The translations under genes were made by a program, and so were the position numbers. Of a DNA stretch of 64,000 bases, positions 34,048-41,957 are shown piece after piece. Source of the stretch: Myxococcota bacterium (GTDB lineage Bacteria; Myxococcota_A; UBA9160; SMWR01). The notes beneath the pieces were generated by a model, which worked only from the letters and a program-made list of their open reading frames with translations, did no database searches and had not been told where the DNA came from. The stretch lies in assembly GCA_022447545.1 (NCBI GenBank), contig JAKVBI010000019.1:62001-126000 (forward strand), given 5' to 3'. How positions within the stretch are numbered: position 1 is the stretch's first letter; each line of letters begins with the position of its first letter.

Positions 34048-35514
34048 ATGTCGCCGCCTACGCGCCCTCCGCTGCCCAGGGGTCTGGTTGCCTTCGTCAA
34101 GCGTGACTGCCCGACCTGCGTGCTCGTCGCTCCGGTACTCAGACGCCTTGCCGAAGCCGGGGATTTGACGGTGTACACCCAGGACGACCCCAGCTTCCCC
34201 GAGGAGGGAATGGCGTTGGACGACACCTCTCTCGAGATCTCCTGGCATCACGATATCGAGGCGGTGCCCACGCTGTTGCGCGTCGATGATTCCGGAGAGG
34301 AAGAGCAGCGGGTGCTGGGGTGGCATCGAGAAGAATGGGAGCAGCTATCGGGGGTCGAGAAGCTCGGCCGTGGCGCCGCTGGCGAGGACGAGCTTCCCGA
34401 TCAGCGGCCCGGTTGCGGCTCTCTCTCGGTGGATCCCGTGCTTGCGCCCGATCTCGCCGTGCGCTTCGGAGCATCGGCACTGGCTGCCCGGCGCATCGAA
34501 CTCTCGGTGTTGGAAGACGAGATCGAGGCCTTGTTCGACAGGGGGTTCACCGACGGTCTGCCCGTCGTTCCACCGACCGAGCGCAGGGTACTCGCCATGC
34601 TGGAGGGAACCACGCGGGACCCCAGCGAAGTGGTGGCTACGGTGGCGCCGGACCTGGTGGAGTGCACGGTCGAAAAGGTCGCCATCAATGCAGTCATGGC
34701 AGGTTGTCGCCCGGAATATCTGCCTGTCGTTCTGGCTGCAGTTGAGGCGGTTTGTACCGATGAATTCAACATTCACGGGGTGCTCGCGACCACCATGCCC
34801 GTCGGACCTGTCGTCGTGGTCAACGGTCCCATTCGTCGCACGCTGGGTATGAATGCGGCCATCAATGCCCTGGGTCAGGGCAATCGCCCCAACCTCACCA
34901 TCGGCCGTGCCGTGCAACTCGTGGTTCGAAATGTGGGGGGCGGACGGCCGGGGGAGGTGGACCGAGCGACTTTCGGTAACCCGGGAAAGCTTTCGTTCTG
35001 TTTTCCAGAAGACGAGGAGAATTCGCCCTGGCAGCCGTTGTCGGCTGATTTTGGCGCCGAACCGGGAGTGGACTGTGTGACGGTCTTTGCGGGCGAAGGG
35101 CCGCGCAACATCGTGGATCAGCTCTCACGCGAGCCGGAATCCCTGGCGCGCAGCTTTGCGGTCAACCTGCGGACGCTTCACCACCCCAAGGCGCTGTTGG
35201 GCTTCGATTGCATGTTGGTGGTGAGCCCAGAGCACTCGAGGGTGTTTGCCGAGGCGGGTTGGAGCAAGCGCCAACTCACCGACCGGCTGCACGAGTTGTT
35301 GATGATCGACGGAGATGAAGTGGTTCGCGGGGCCGGGGGTATTGCCGAAGGGTTTCCCGAAGGGATGTCGGGCAAGCGTTTGCCCAAGTTTCGCCCGGAG
35401 GGTCTTCGTATTGTTCGGTGTGGTGGCGGAGCGGGGCTGTTCTCGGCCATGATCGGTGGTTGGGCGTCGGGGCCCATGGGAAGCCAACCCGTGATGAGGG
35501 AGATTCGACCATGA
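34048..35514 (+). CDS. Thioredoxin-like domain fused to a UGSC-selenoprotein partner domain
   Basis: 488 aa, two parts. Residues about 10-95 look like a thioredoxin fold: GLVAFVKRDCPTCVLVAPVL has the CxxC (C21, C24) and EAVPTLLRV the cis-Pro loop. Residues about 150-488 form a conserved domain of unknown function with FTDGLPVVPPTERRV, CTVEKVAINAVMAGC and GRAVQLVVRNVGGG. Such proteins accompany UGSC selenoproteins, though I do not know a named reaction. The stop overlaps the next start as ATGA, so the selenoprotein is translationally coupled. ATG 34048 lacks a ribosome site, and the upstream frame is open but not domain-like. The likely role is a redox enzyme in which the CxxC domain passes electrons to the selenoprotein; this is inference. 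Confidence 0.75.
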   Translation: MSPPTRPPLPRGLVAFVKRDCPTCVLVAPVLRRLAEAGDLTVYTQDDPSFPEEGMALDDTSLEISWHHDIEAVPTLLRVDDSGEEEQRVLGWHREEWEQLSGVEKLGRGAAGEDELPDQRPGCGSLSVDPVLAPDLAVRFGASALAARRIELSVLEDEIEALFDRGFTDGLPVVPPTERRVLAMLEGTTRDPSEVVATVAPDLVECTVEKVAINAVMAGCRPEYLPVVLAAVEAVCTDEFNIHGVLATTMPVGPVVVVNGPIRRTLGMNAAINALGQGNRPNLTIGRAVQLVVRNVGGGRPGEVDRATFGNPGKLSFCFPEDEENSPWQPLSADFGAEPGVDCVTVFAGEGPRNIVDQLSREPESLARSFAVNLRTLHHPKALLGFDCMLVVSPEHSRVFAEAGWSKRQLTDRLHELLMIDGDEVVRGAGGIAEGFPEGMSGKRLPKFRPEGLRIVRCGGGAGLFSAMIGGWASGPMGSQPVMREIRP

Positions 35515-36062
35515 CGCGACTCGAAAATGGATCGGTGAAACCCCGATTGATCTTGGATCCCACCAGCGAGCGAGAGCCTGCCATCCGTCAGCGCTTGCCT
35601 CGCCCTGCCCAGTTGAGGGGCCTGAAGGTGGGGCTTCTCGACATTTCGAAGGCGCGTGGAGATGTGTTCCTCGATCGTGTCGATGAACGCCTCCAGGAGG
35701 CTGGGGCGACGGTGCTGCGTTTCTCGAAGCCGACTTTCACCAAACCGGCACCCTTGGATCTCCGACAGGAGATCGCGTCGAAGTGCGATGCAGTCATCGA
35801 AGCCCTGGCAGATTGAGGAAGCTGTACGTCGTGCAGTGTGCACGACACGATGAATCTGGAGTTGCAGGGGGTTCCGACGGTGTTCGTCGCAACGACCGAG
35901 TTCACTGACGGCGCTGAAGTCCAGGCCAGAGCTCTCGGGGCGGATACTGCGGGGCTCTACGTCCCGCATCCCATTCAAGACCGAACCGACCCGGAGTTGC
36001 AGGCGATTGCCGATGCGGCTTTCGACGAACTCGTGGGCCTTCTGGTCGATCCAGGGAGCTGA
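35511..36062 (+). CDS. UGSC family selenoprotein with in-frame TGA (Sec)
   Basis: 183 aa if TGA at 35814-35816 is decoded as selenocysteine (U102). The frame before it ends ASKCDAVIEALAD; after it comes GSCTSCSVHDTMNLELQG, then a normal C-terminus to TGA 36060-36062. The U-G-S-C motif with a further CxxC is the hallmark of the UGSC (seleno)protein family and also echoes U-G-T-C of GrdB. A perfect hairpin follows the TGA (separate entry). It is coupled to the upstream thioredoxin-like fusion by an ATGA overlap. The function is unknown; thiol/selenol redox chemistry is likely. An annotation that stops at the TGA would lose the active site. Confidence 0.88.
35828..35846 (+). promoter_or_regulatory. 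SECIS hairpin of the UGSC gene
   Basis: GTCGTGCA (35828-35835) and TGCACGAC (35839-35846) form a perfect 8-bp stem with a GUG loop. The loop starts 20 nt after the TGA and opens with G. Its UGCAG...UGCA core is very like the E. coli fdhF SECIS apical stem. Together with the in-frame TGA this strongly supports selenocysteine insertion. Confidence 0.8.
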
Positions 36063-36063
36063 T

Positions 36064-37581
36064 TCAGCGCGCTTCGAGTTGGAGCCCTTTGGGGACTGTC
36101 ACGCGCTCGGTTACGTCGAAGAATCCCTGGACGAGTAGTGCCAACACGGCAGCGGGCACTGCGCCCTGGAGAATCAGGTTGACGTCGTCCAGGCGAATCC
36201 CCGTCAGGATGGGCTGACCGTAACCCCCCGCACCTACGAGCGCGCCCAGGGTAGCGGTGCCCACGTTGATGACCGCAGATGTCTTGATGCCAGCCAGGAT
36301 CGAAGGCATGGCCAGCGGCAACTCGATGCGACGAAGGCGGGCATTCGGTGGCAGTCCCAATGCTTCGGCCGATTCCCGCAGTTGGATGGGGATTCCGCTC
36401 AGGCCGGCGTGGGTGTTCCGCACGACGGGGAGCAGGCTGTAGAGGAAGAGTGCCACCATCGCCGGGGGGCCTCCGATTCCGAGGAGCGGAATCATGAAGA
36501 CGAGGAGGGCGAGTGATGGGATGGTCTGAATCACGCCCACGCTACTCAGGATCAGGCGGCCCAGGCGCCGATGGCGTGCAGCTGCAATGCCGAGAGGGAT
36601 CGAGACGAGAATGGCCGCGCCCAGCGACACGCCCACCAAAGTCAGGTGCTCGACGGTGCAGCGCCAGAATCGCGCGAGGTCGCTCTCCAATTCGAAGGAG
36701 GCACGGATGCCGAGGCGATCCCTGAGAAAATTCGCGGCAACCAGGCCCGCGGGAGTCTTGTCGAGCTTCACGCGAGCGTTCATCGCGATCATGTCCGGCT
36801 CGGAGATCTGGCCGCCGATCTGGGAGAGTGTTTCGATGACGTCTGGCGCGCGTTCGAGGAGGTCATTTCGAAGCAGCCAAACGGCTTCATAGGATGGGAA
36901 ATGGCCGAGGTCATCCTCCAGGGCGCGGAGACCGTAGTAGGAGATCTCTGCGTCGGTGGTGTAGAGATCGATGAGATCGGCCCCGCCACTGTCGATGCCC
37001 CGATACGCGATGTCGTGGTCGACGCCCCGCACGTCGGATTGCGGGAGTCGATAGCGGTCTCGAAGCACCGGCCAGCCATCGCGCCGGTCCATGAATTCGT
37101 TTCCGAACCGAAAGACGAGTTTTGGATATCGCACCAGGTCCGAGATGTTCCGGATGCCAAGTTCGTCAGCGCGCCGAGCCTTCATACCGAGTGCGTAGTT
37201 GTTCTGGAATCCCAGAGCCGGTCCCAGCAGGAGCCCTCGCTCGGCGAGTGCGTCTCGGAGATCGTTCTGAGTCTCGAGTTCGAGGTCGGCCAGGATCTCG
37301 TGCTTCAAGGTTCCCGTGTATTCGGGATAGATATCGATGTCACCGGCGACCAGGGCGTCGAAGACGACCCGAGTTCCCCCGATTGCCTCGCGGTGCGATG
37401 CCGGCAGACCGTCGGTTCTGATCAGCAGAGTGGCCATCTCTCCCAGAAGGACGTTTTCGGTGAAATTTTTCGAGCCCACCTGCACCGGCCGAAGGTCGGT
37501 TTCTTGCGCGGTGGCGGATGATCCCGGCACGCATAGAGCGAAGAGGATGGCGGCGGCTGCGAGCGAGCGGCAGGGGGTCAT
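36064..37581 (-). CDS. Fused substrate-binding/permease ABC transporter, glycine betaine/choline type
   Basis: 505 aa. Signal-like N-terminus (LAAAAILFALCVPGSSATA), then an OpuAC/ProX-type binding domain (VQVGSKNFTENVLLGEMAT; YPEYTGTL) to about residue 300. An OpuAB/ProW permease domain follows, with about six helices and the EAA-like loop LRESAEALGLPPNARLRRIE. In most fused members of this family the permease comes first; here the binding domain does. Its start overlaps the ATPase stop (ATGA). Osmoprotectant or quaternary-amine uptake is the family role. Confidence 0.88.
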   Translation of the reverse strand: MTPCRSLAAAAILFALCVPGSSATAQETDLRPVQVGSKNFTENVLLGEMATLLIRTDGLPASHREAIGGTRVVFDALVAGDIDIYPEYTGTLKHEILADLELETQNDLRDALAERGLLLGPALGFQNNYALGMKARRADELGIRNISDLVRYPKLVFRFGNEFMDRRDGWPVLRDRYRLPQSDVRGVDHDIAYRGIDSGGADLIDLYTTDAEISYYGLRALEDDLGHFPSYEAVWLLRNDLLERAPDVIETLSQIGGQISEPDMIAMNARVKLDKTPAGLVAANFLRDRLGIRASFELESDLARFWRCTVEHLTLVGVSLGAAILVSIPLGIAAARHRRLGRLILSSVGVIQTIPSLALLVFMIPLLGIGGPPAMVALFLYSLLPVVRNTHAGLSGIPIQLRESAEALGLPPNARLRRIELPLAMPSILAGIKTSAVINVGTATLGALVGAGGYGQPILTGIRLDDVNLILQGAVPAAVLALLVQGFFDVTERVTVPKGLQLEAR

Positions 37582-38318
37582 GCTGGATTCACTTCCGGCA
37601 GCCGCTGGGCGCGAAGAAAACGCGTGACGAACTCGTCCTCGGGCGCGTGACGAAGTTGGTCGAAGCTACCCGCTTGCACGATCCGGCCGTCTCTGAGCAG
37701 AACGATGGCATCCCCGAAGAAGACCGCTTCTGCCATGTCGTGGGTGACCATCACGACGGTTTTTTTCAGTGTTTCGAAGATCTCGCGGAGGTCGGATTGG
37801 AGGTCGAAGCGGATCATGGGGTCGAGTGCGCCCAGGGGTTCGTCGAGCAGAAGAACGTCGGGGTCCAACATCAGCGCTCTCATCAGACTCACCCGCTGAC
37901 GCTGGCCACCCGACAATTCGACCGGGTATCGACCCAGGGCGGTCTCCGGGAGCTGGGTAAGGTTGGCGAGTTCGTGGACGCGAGAGCGAACACGCTCGGT
38001 CTCCCAGCCCAGGTACGTCGCCATCAGCGTGACGTTGGCTTCCGCAGTCAGGTGGGGAAAGAGCCCCCCATCTTGAATCACGTAGCCCATGCGTTGCCTC
38101 AGGCCGGGCGCGGAATCGAGTGTCATGGGGGTCTTACCGAAGTGGACCTCCCCCGCATCTGGAGAGGTGAGCCCGATCATGAGCCGCAGCAGGGTCGATT
38201 TCCCGCAGCCTGACGGACCGATCAGAACCGTGGTGCGTTGCGGCGTTACGTCGAGATCACAACCATCGATGGCTGACACGCCGTCGTACGCTTTCGAGAT
38301 GCCTCTCAGCGAGAACAT
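37578..38318 (-). CDS. ABC transporter ATP-binding protein, OpuAA/ProV-like
   Basis: ATPase of the betaine-type importer encoded downstream, 246 aa. Walker A GPSGCGKST, signature LSGGQRQRVSL, Walker B VLLLDEPLGALDP and the switch His in MVTHDMAEA. It lacks the C-terminal CBS domains of ProV. ATG at 38318 has CGGAG a few nt upstream; the in-frame ATG at 38336 has none. First gene of the two-gene operon. Confidence 0.92.
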   Translation of the reverse strand: MFSLRGISKAYDGVSAIDGCDLDVTPQRTTVLIGPSGCGKSTLLRLMIGLTSPDAGEVHFGKTPMTLDSAPGLRQRMGYVIQDGGLFPHLTAEANVTLMATYLGWETERVRSRVHELANLTQLPETALGRYPVELSGGQRQRVSLMRALMLDPDVLLLDEPLGALDPMIRFDLQSDLREIFETLKKTVVMVTHDMAEAVFFGDAIVLLRDGRIVQAGSFDQLRHAPEDEFVTRFLRAQRLPEVNPA

Positions 38319-38632
38319 GGAGCTCCGTCGAGGCATTCAAACAGCCGGCATCCAGGTGAGAGGCCAGTGCGCCGTGTTTCGGATTTCGAGCCACGGGCTC
38401 GGGCGGTCTCCCGAGCGGCTAGGAGCTCGGCCAGGAGAGTTTCCACGGGTGCAGATGACGGCTGCAACTGTTTGCTCACTCAGAGGTTTTCGGCTCGTCG
38501 CGGGCCCCTGGGGAGGCTCGCGGGAAGGCGGACCTTCGGATCGCCATTCACCCTACCAGAAAAACTGCCGCCGGCAGCAGGTGACCTGGCTGTGAGGGTT
38601 GGGGCTACCGTTCGGCTCAAGAAATCGGGGGG
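38319..38632 (-). other. Divergent intergenic region (314 bp)
   Basis: Lies between the ABC operon (minus) and a small membrane-protein gene (plus). It must hold both promoters, but I see no convincing -35/-10 pair, repeat or coding frame. Confidence 0.4.
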
Positions 38633-39160
38633 TTGGCCGAAAAACCACCGGTGAACCTGGATGTTCGATTCAGCATTCTCGCTTTCCTTTGGTTCGTAGG
38701 CCTCCTCGTTCTGGTGTTCGTCGGTGGCTACACCGCTCTGGGTGGCTCGGACGTCAATGCTCTGACGCTGCCCCGCCAGGAATCCGGGAAGGTCACCACG
38801 TTTGAATTTACGGCCTCGAGTTCCGACGCGTGGATGCCTCTTCACTGGTCGAGCCTGGTGGGGAACCTTCAGAGTCAGGTCGCCGAATTGGGCGATGCAC
38901 TGGAGGCTGAGAATCCGGAATTGGCCAGTTATCGATTGGGAGCGATTGAAACCCTGCTTGGGATTTCCCCGGTGGGCTGGAGCTCGGGGTCTCCGATGCT
39001 CTTGCCCCTGTCGCGGGCGCTGGCAGATCGAGATTGGGAGAGGGCGGGCTCTGCCTACCGCGAATTTGTTTCCCTGTGCACGGCCTGCGCGGTCCCGAGT
39101 CAGGTGGTAAACGTGGGCCGCGACGACGATCACTTCAGCGGATTGCCGTCGAAACCCTAG
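38633..39160 (+). CDS. Hypothetical single-pass membrane protein with CxxC
   Basis: 175 aa, not recognised. One N-terminal transmembrane helix (ILAFLWFVGLLVLVFVGGY) is followed by a predicted extracytoplasmic domain ending in LCTACAVPSQVVN, a CxxC. It is probably an anchored periplasmic protein; the CxxC lacks the His of a haem c site. TTG at 38633 is the first start in the frame; GTG at 38651 is an alternative. Neither has a ribosome site. Its 3' end overlaps the convergent acyl-CoA reductase by 4 bp. Confidence 0.6.
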   Translation: MAEKPPVNLDVRFSILAFLWFVGLLVLVFVGGYTALGGSDVNALTLPRQESGKVTTFEFTASSSDAWMPLHWSSLVGNLQSQVAELGDALEAENPELASYRLGAIETLLGISPVGWSSGSPMLLPLSRALADRDWERAGSAYREFVSLCTACAVPSQVVNVGRDDDHFSGLPSKP

Positions 39161-40569
39161 GCTGTTCTTTCGCCGGGCTCCGAGCCTTCCCCGGGTCCCG
39201 TGGTACTGCGAGGTCGGCGCCTTCGGGTCAGAGAACCGCGTCGCATCAGGGTATGGACTCCCTGACAGATGGTCTCGAGGTACGCACCGGGCGAGAAGTC
39301 GTTTGCCCGAAATGGTGCCCCCATCTCGAAGTCGAAGGTGTGGTGGGTGAAGTAGGGGAAGGCCCGGTTGAGGTAGCGAAGCCGGGTCTCCAGGCTCTGC
39401 ACCTTTCGGCGTCCATCGCGTTTCCCCGAAAGACCGAGCCAGGCCGCGGCGGCGGTCATGGGGAGCCGATGGTGGAGCCACTCTCTTAGCCGGAACATGG
39501 GACCATCGGGTCCCATGTAATGAAGGCGCGGCCCTGAACCCAGTGGGTGTTTGCTGAAAAAGTTCGTGATCACGGATCGGCAGAGTTCCACCTGGCTGGC
39601 GCGCTCCAGTCCGGCTACAGCGTGACGGATGATGGTTCCCTTGACGGATTCGGGCCTCTCGAGACACGCATCCAGCGTCTGGGCGACGACCTCGTCACAG
39701 GGCACAAGATCCACGCGTGCGTTGGGCCGTGCGGCCACCGCACGGAGATGTCCAGATCCCACCAGCATCACGAAGGCTGCGAAGGCTGCATGGCTGTCAA
39801 TCCACCCCGGGAAGGGCTCTCGCCAGGTGGCGGAAACGATGCTCGGTCGAATCAGGGTCAGGGGGATGCTTCCCTGGCGATCGACGAGTAGATGCTCGGC
39901 GATGCATTTGGAAAGTGTGTAGGTGTTGGGGTGTCCCGTTTCCCGCAACAAGGTGCTTTCTTCCATGGCTCCGTCCAGACCCTCTCGGTAGAGATGCTCG
40001 GCGGGTCGGGGCAGGGGAGCCAGACGCTCAGGGACGCGCTGTTGGTTCGGCGAATGCGGGGTGACGTAGGCGGTGGAGAGACTCACGAGGGATTCGAGGT
40101 GTGGGAAGTCGCGGACGACTTCCAGCAGGTTGAGACTGGTTGTAACGTTCTCTTCCAGAGCTTTGGGAAGCGGCAGGTCGAATTCGACGGAGGCCGCGCT
40201 GTGGATGACGTGGGTGACGGCTTCGGCCAATCGTTGATGGTTTTCGGATGTGAGTCCACACCCCTCGGTCTGCAGATCTCCTGGAACCACCGTTACCCGG
40301 CTCGTCCATCCTTTGGGGAGTGCCTCGAAACACCGAGCGCGAGCCACTTCCTGTTCGAAACGGGCTAGGGGATCGATGCCGGGTTTGGAACGGATGAGCA
40401 GGTGGACGTGTTCGATGCCCAGAGCCTCCCGGCGCCTGATCAGTGCCTCGAGTAGAACCTTGCCGATGAATCCGGTCGCTCCTGTGACCAGGATGTGTCG
40501 TCCCGGCACCTTGTTCCTCACTGATTCATCGCTCGAGGAGAGGTGTCCGCTCCCAGCCTCGATCTCCAT
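39157..40569 (-). CDS. Fatty acyl-CoA reductase-like / thioester reductase protein
   Basis: NAD-binding_4 family extended SDR, 470 aa. HILVTGATGFIGKVLLEALI is the cofactor motif, SLSTAYVTPHSPNQQ and NTYTLSKCIAEHLL give the Ser and the YxxxK catalytic pair, and a FAR_C-like helical region follows. Such enzymes reduce acyl-CoA to aldehyde or alcohol for wax ester or ether lipid synthesis. ATG at 40569 follows GGAGG. Isolated gene. Confidence 0.83.
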   Translation of the reverse strand: MEIEAGSGHLSSSDESVRNKVPGRHILVTGATGFIGKVLLEALIRRREALGIEHVHLLIRSKPGIDPLARFEQEVARARCFEALPKGWTSRVTVVPGDLQTEGCGLTSENHQRLAEAVTHVIHSAASVEFDLPLPKALEENVTTSLNLLEVVRDFPHLESLVSLSTAYVTPHSPNQQRVPERLAPLPRPAEHLYREGLDGAMEESTLLRETGHPNTYTLSKCIAEHLLVDRQGSIPLTLIRPSIVSATWREPFPGWIDSHAAFAAFVMLVGSGHLRAVAARPNARVDLVPCDEVVAQTLDACLERPESVKGTIIRHAVAGLERASQVELCRSVITNFFSKHPLGSGPRLHYMGPDGPMFRLREWLHHRLPMTAAAAWLGLSGKRDGRRKVQSLETRLRYLNRAFPYFTHHTFDFEMGAPFRANDFSPGAYLETICQGVHTLMRRGSLTRRRRPRSTTGPGEGSEPGERTA

Positions 40570-41138
40570 TCCGCCTCCATGAAAGCCCCGGTGTGCCGTC
40601 TGAACGAGCGCCAGTCTACCTGTTTCCCCTTTGGATTCTGCCCCGTGGCTGCCGGCCCCCCGGTGTCCGGGGGAACTGGCATTCGTGTCCACTCGGACTC
40701 CGCGATGAAGGCGGCTCCGGACCCCGTTGCCCGGTCTCGGGCCGGGGAGGCGATGTCGGCAGTTTTCCGTCCAGTCGAAAGTCTCCTCTCGTTCTTGCTG
40801 GGTTCGGGGGGCGAGCCCAATGAAGACAGGACGCCCGCGTTTTGTCCGCTTCCAGCGGAGCCGTTGACGCTGTGTTCTATACGTGAAACAGCGTTATGTG
40901 CGGAGGGGCGCGCAGATGAGAGAACGGAAGTAGTTCTCAAGAGTGTGTAAAAAGATCGAATCGGAACACGAATCCATGTTTCAATCATCGGGCTCCCGTG
41001 AGTCGATTCGGCGTATCCATCCGGCTCGGGAAAGTGTCATCGGATCGAAGCGCCTGAGCCGGGTGTTCCGGTGAGAGGCTTCCGGAAGAAATTCCTTCGA
41101 ATGGGCAACGTGAATTGCAAAGTATCGAGGAGCGTGGT
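40570..41138. other. Long intergenic region before the RRM gene (569 bp)
   Basis: No credible coding frame: the open frames in both strands are low-complexity high-GC shadows. The right half has an unusual AT-rich tract near 40929-40976 and would give the RRM gene a long 5' leader. A strong hairpin lies at 40657-40673 (separate entry). Confidence 0.45.
40657..40673. repeat. GC-rich inverted repeat
   Basis: CCCCCGG (40657-40663), TGT loop, CCGGGGG (40667-40673): a perfect 7-bp stem with a triloop. No T-run follows on either side, so it is not a typical intrinsic terminator. Confidence 0.5.
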
Positions 41139-41408
41139 TTGAAGAAAAAACTCTACGTAGGCAATCTTCCGTTCTCTACCACCGAGAATGAACTCCGAGA
41201 GCTGTTCGAACAGTATGGCGCCACGGAGTCCGTTGCGGTGATCACCGACCGGGAGACCGGACGATCGCGTGGTTTTGGTTTTGTCGAGTTCGATGAAACG
41301 ACTTCCGCGGAGGCGGCTGTTTCGGCCCTCGATGGCAAAGACTTCGGGAATCGAAGCCTGAGGGTGAGTGAGGCCCTTGACCGTCGTCAAGGAGATGGGC
41401 GCCGCTGA
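41139..41408 (+). CDS. RRM-type RNA-binding protein
   Basis: Single RNA recognition motif, 89 aa. RNP2 is KLYVGNLPF, and RNP1 reads SRGFGFVEF, with the aromatic residues that stack on RNA. Bacterial proteins of this size are often cold-induced or post-transcriptional regulators. TTG at 41139 follows GAGGAG by about 6 nt; TTG at 41115 is a longer alternative. It is preceded by a 569-bp gene-free stretch. Confidence 0.88.
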   Translation: MKKKLYVGNLPFSTTENELRELFEQYGATESVAVITDRETGRSRGFGFVEFDETTSAEAAVSALDGKDFGNRSLRVSEALDRRQGDGRR

Positions 41409-41441
41409 CCCTTCGGGTCGCGCCTTGACTCGTCCACGGGA

Positions 41442-41909
41442 TCAGTTTTCGTTTCGGTAGGTCGGTTCCAATTCGGCGTCGCCGGGTTCGAGTGCCTTGG
41501 CGTCGGACTCCACGAGCAGGGTCAGGTTCTCGACAGCGACGACTCGAACCGTATCGCCGGGCGAAACCGATTCTCCCGGTCGAGCTTTTCGAGCTCGCCA
41601 GCGCTCTGCTCCCATCAGCACGTATCCCTCCGGCGCGAGAGCGTCGCGAGCGGTGCCATGACGTCCGATCAGCGATTCAAGTCCTCCAGCCTGCGACTTT
41701 TTGGGTGCATACGCGATCTTGAGCAGGGGGTACAAAGCGAGTTCCGAAAAGACCCAGAGCCCCAGGAGCCAGGCAGCCAGTCGCAGTGACAGCCAATTCA
41801 TCTCTACCAGTGTCGAGAGAATCAGCCCGACGATCATCAGACCTGGTAGCTGGAATGCGAGATATCTGGCGAACGTGGAACTGATCCCTAACACGTCAAC
41901 AGAGTACAC
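41442..41909 (-). CDS. NfeD-like membrane protein
   Basis: 155 aa. Two hydrophobic segments (LPGLMIVGLILSTLVEM; LRLAAWLLGLWVFSELAL) precede a small OB-fold domain (LIGRHGTARDALAPEGYVLM ... GDTVRVVAVENLTLLVE) typical of NfeD C-termini. NfeD proteins work with SPFH/stomatin proteins in membrane quality control, but no such partner is adjacent. GTG at 41909 is the frame opening; no clear ribosome site is seen. Confidence 0.82.
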   Translation of the reverse strand: MYSVDVLGISSTFARYLAFQLPGLMIVGLILSTLVEMNWLSLRLAAWLLGLWVFSELALYPLLKIAYAPKKSQAGGLESLIGRHGTARDALAPEGYVLMGAERWRARKARPGESVSPGDTVRVVAVENLTLLVESDAKALEPGDAELEPTYRNEN

Positions 41910-41943
41910 CTGTCATGGTGATGGCGTGCAATCCGGCACTGGG

Positions 41944-41949
41944 TATCTT
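41944..41949 (+). promoter_or_regulatory. TATCTT -10-like box before the LOG-family gene
   Basis: TATCTT, 8 nt before the ATG at 41958, with no Shine-Dalgarno sequence between. It is a member of the TANNNT set. Confidence 0.3.
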
Positions 41950-41957
41950 CGCACTTC

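Noticed and set aside
40863-40874. TTGACG followed by TATACG as a promoter for the RRM gene
   Set aside because: The two hexamers are only 8 bp or less apart, far below the 16-18 bp needed.
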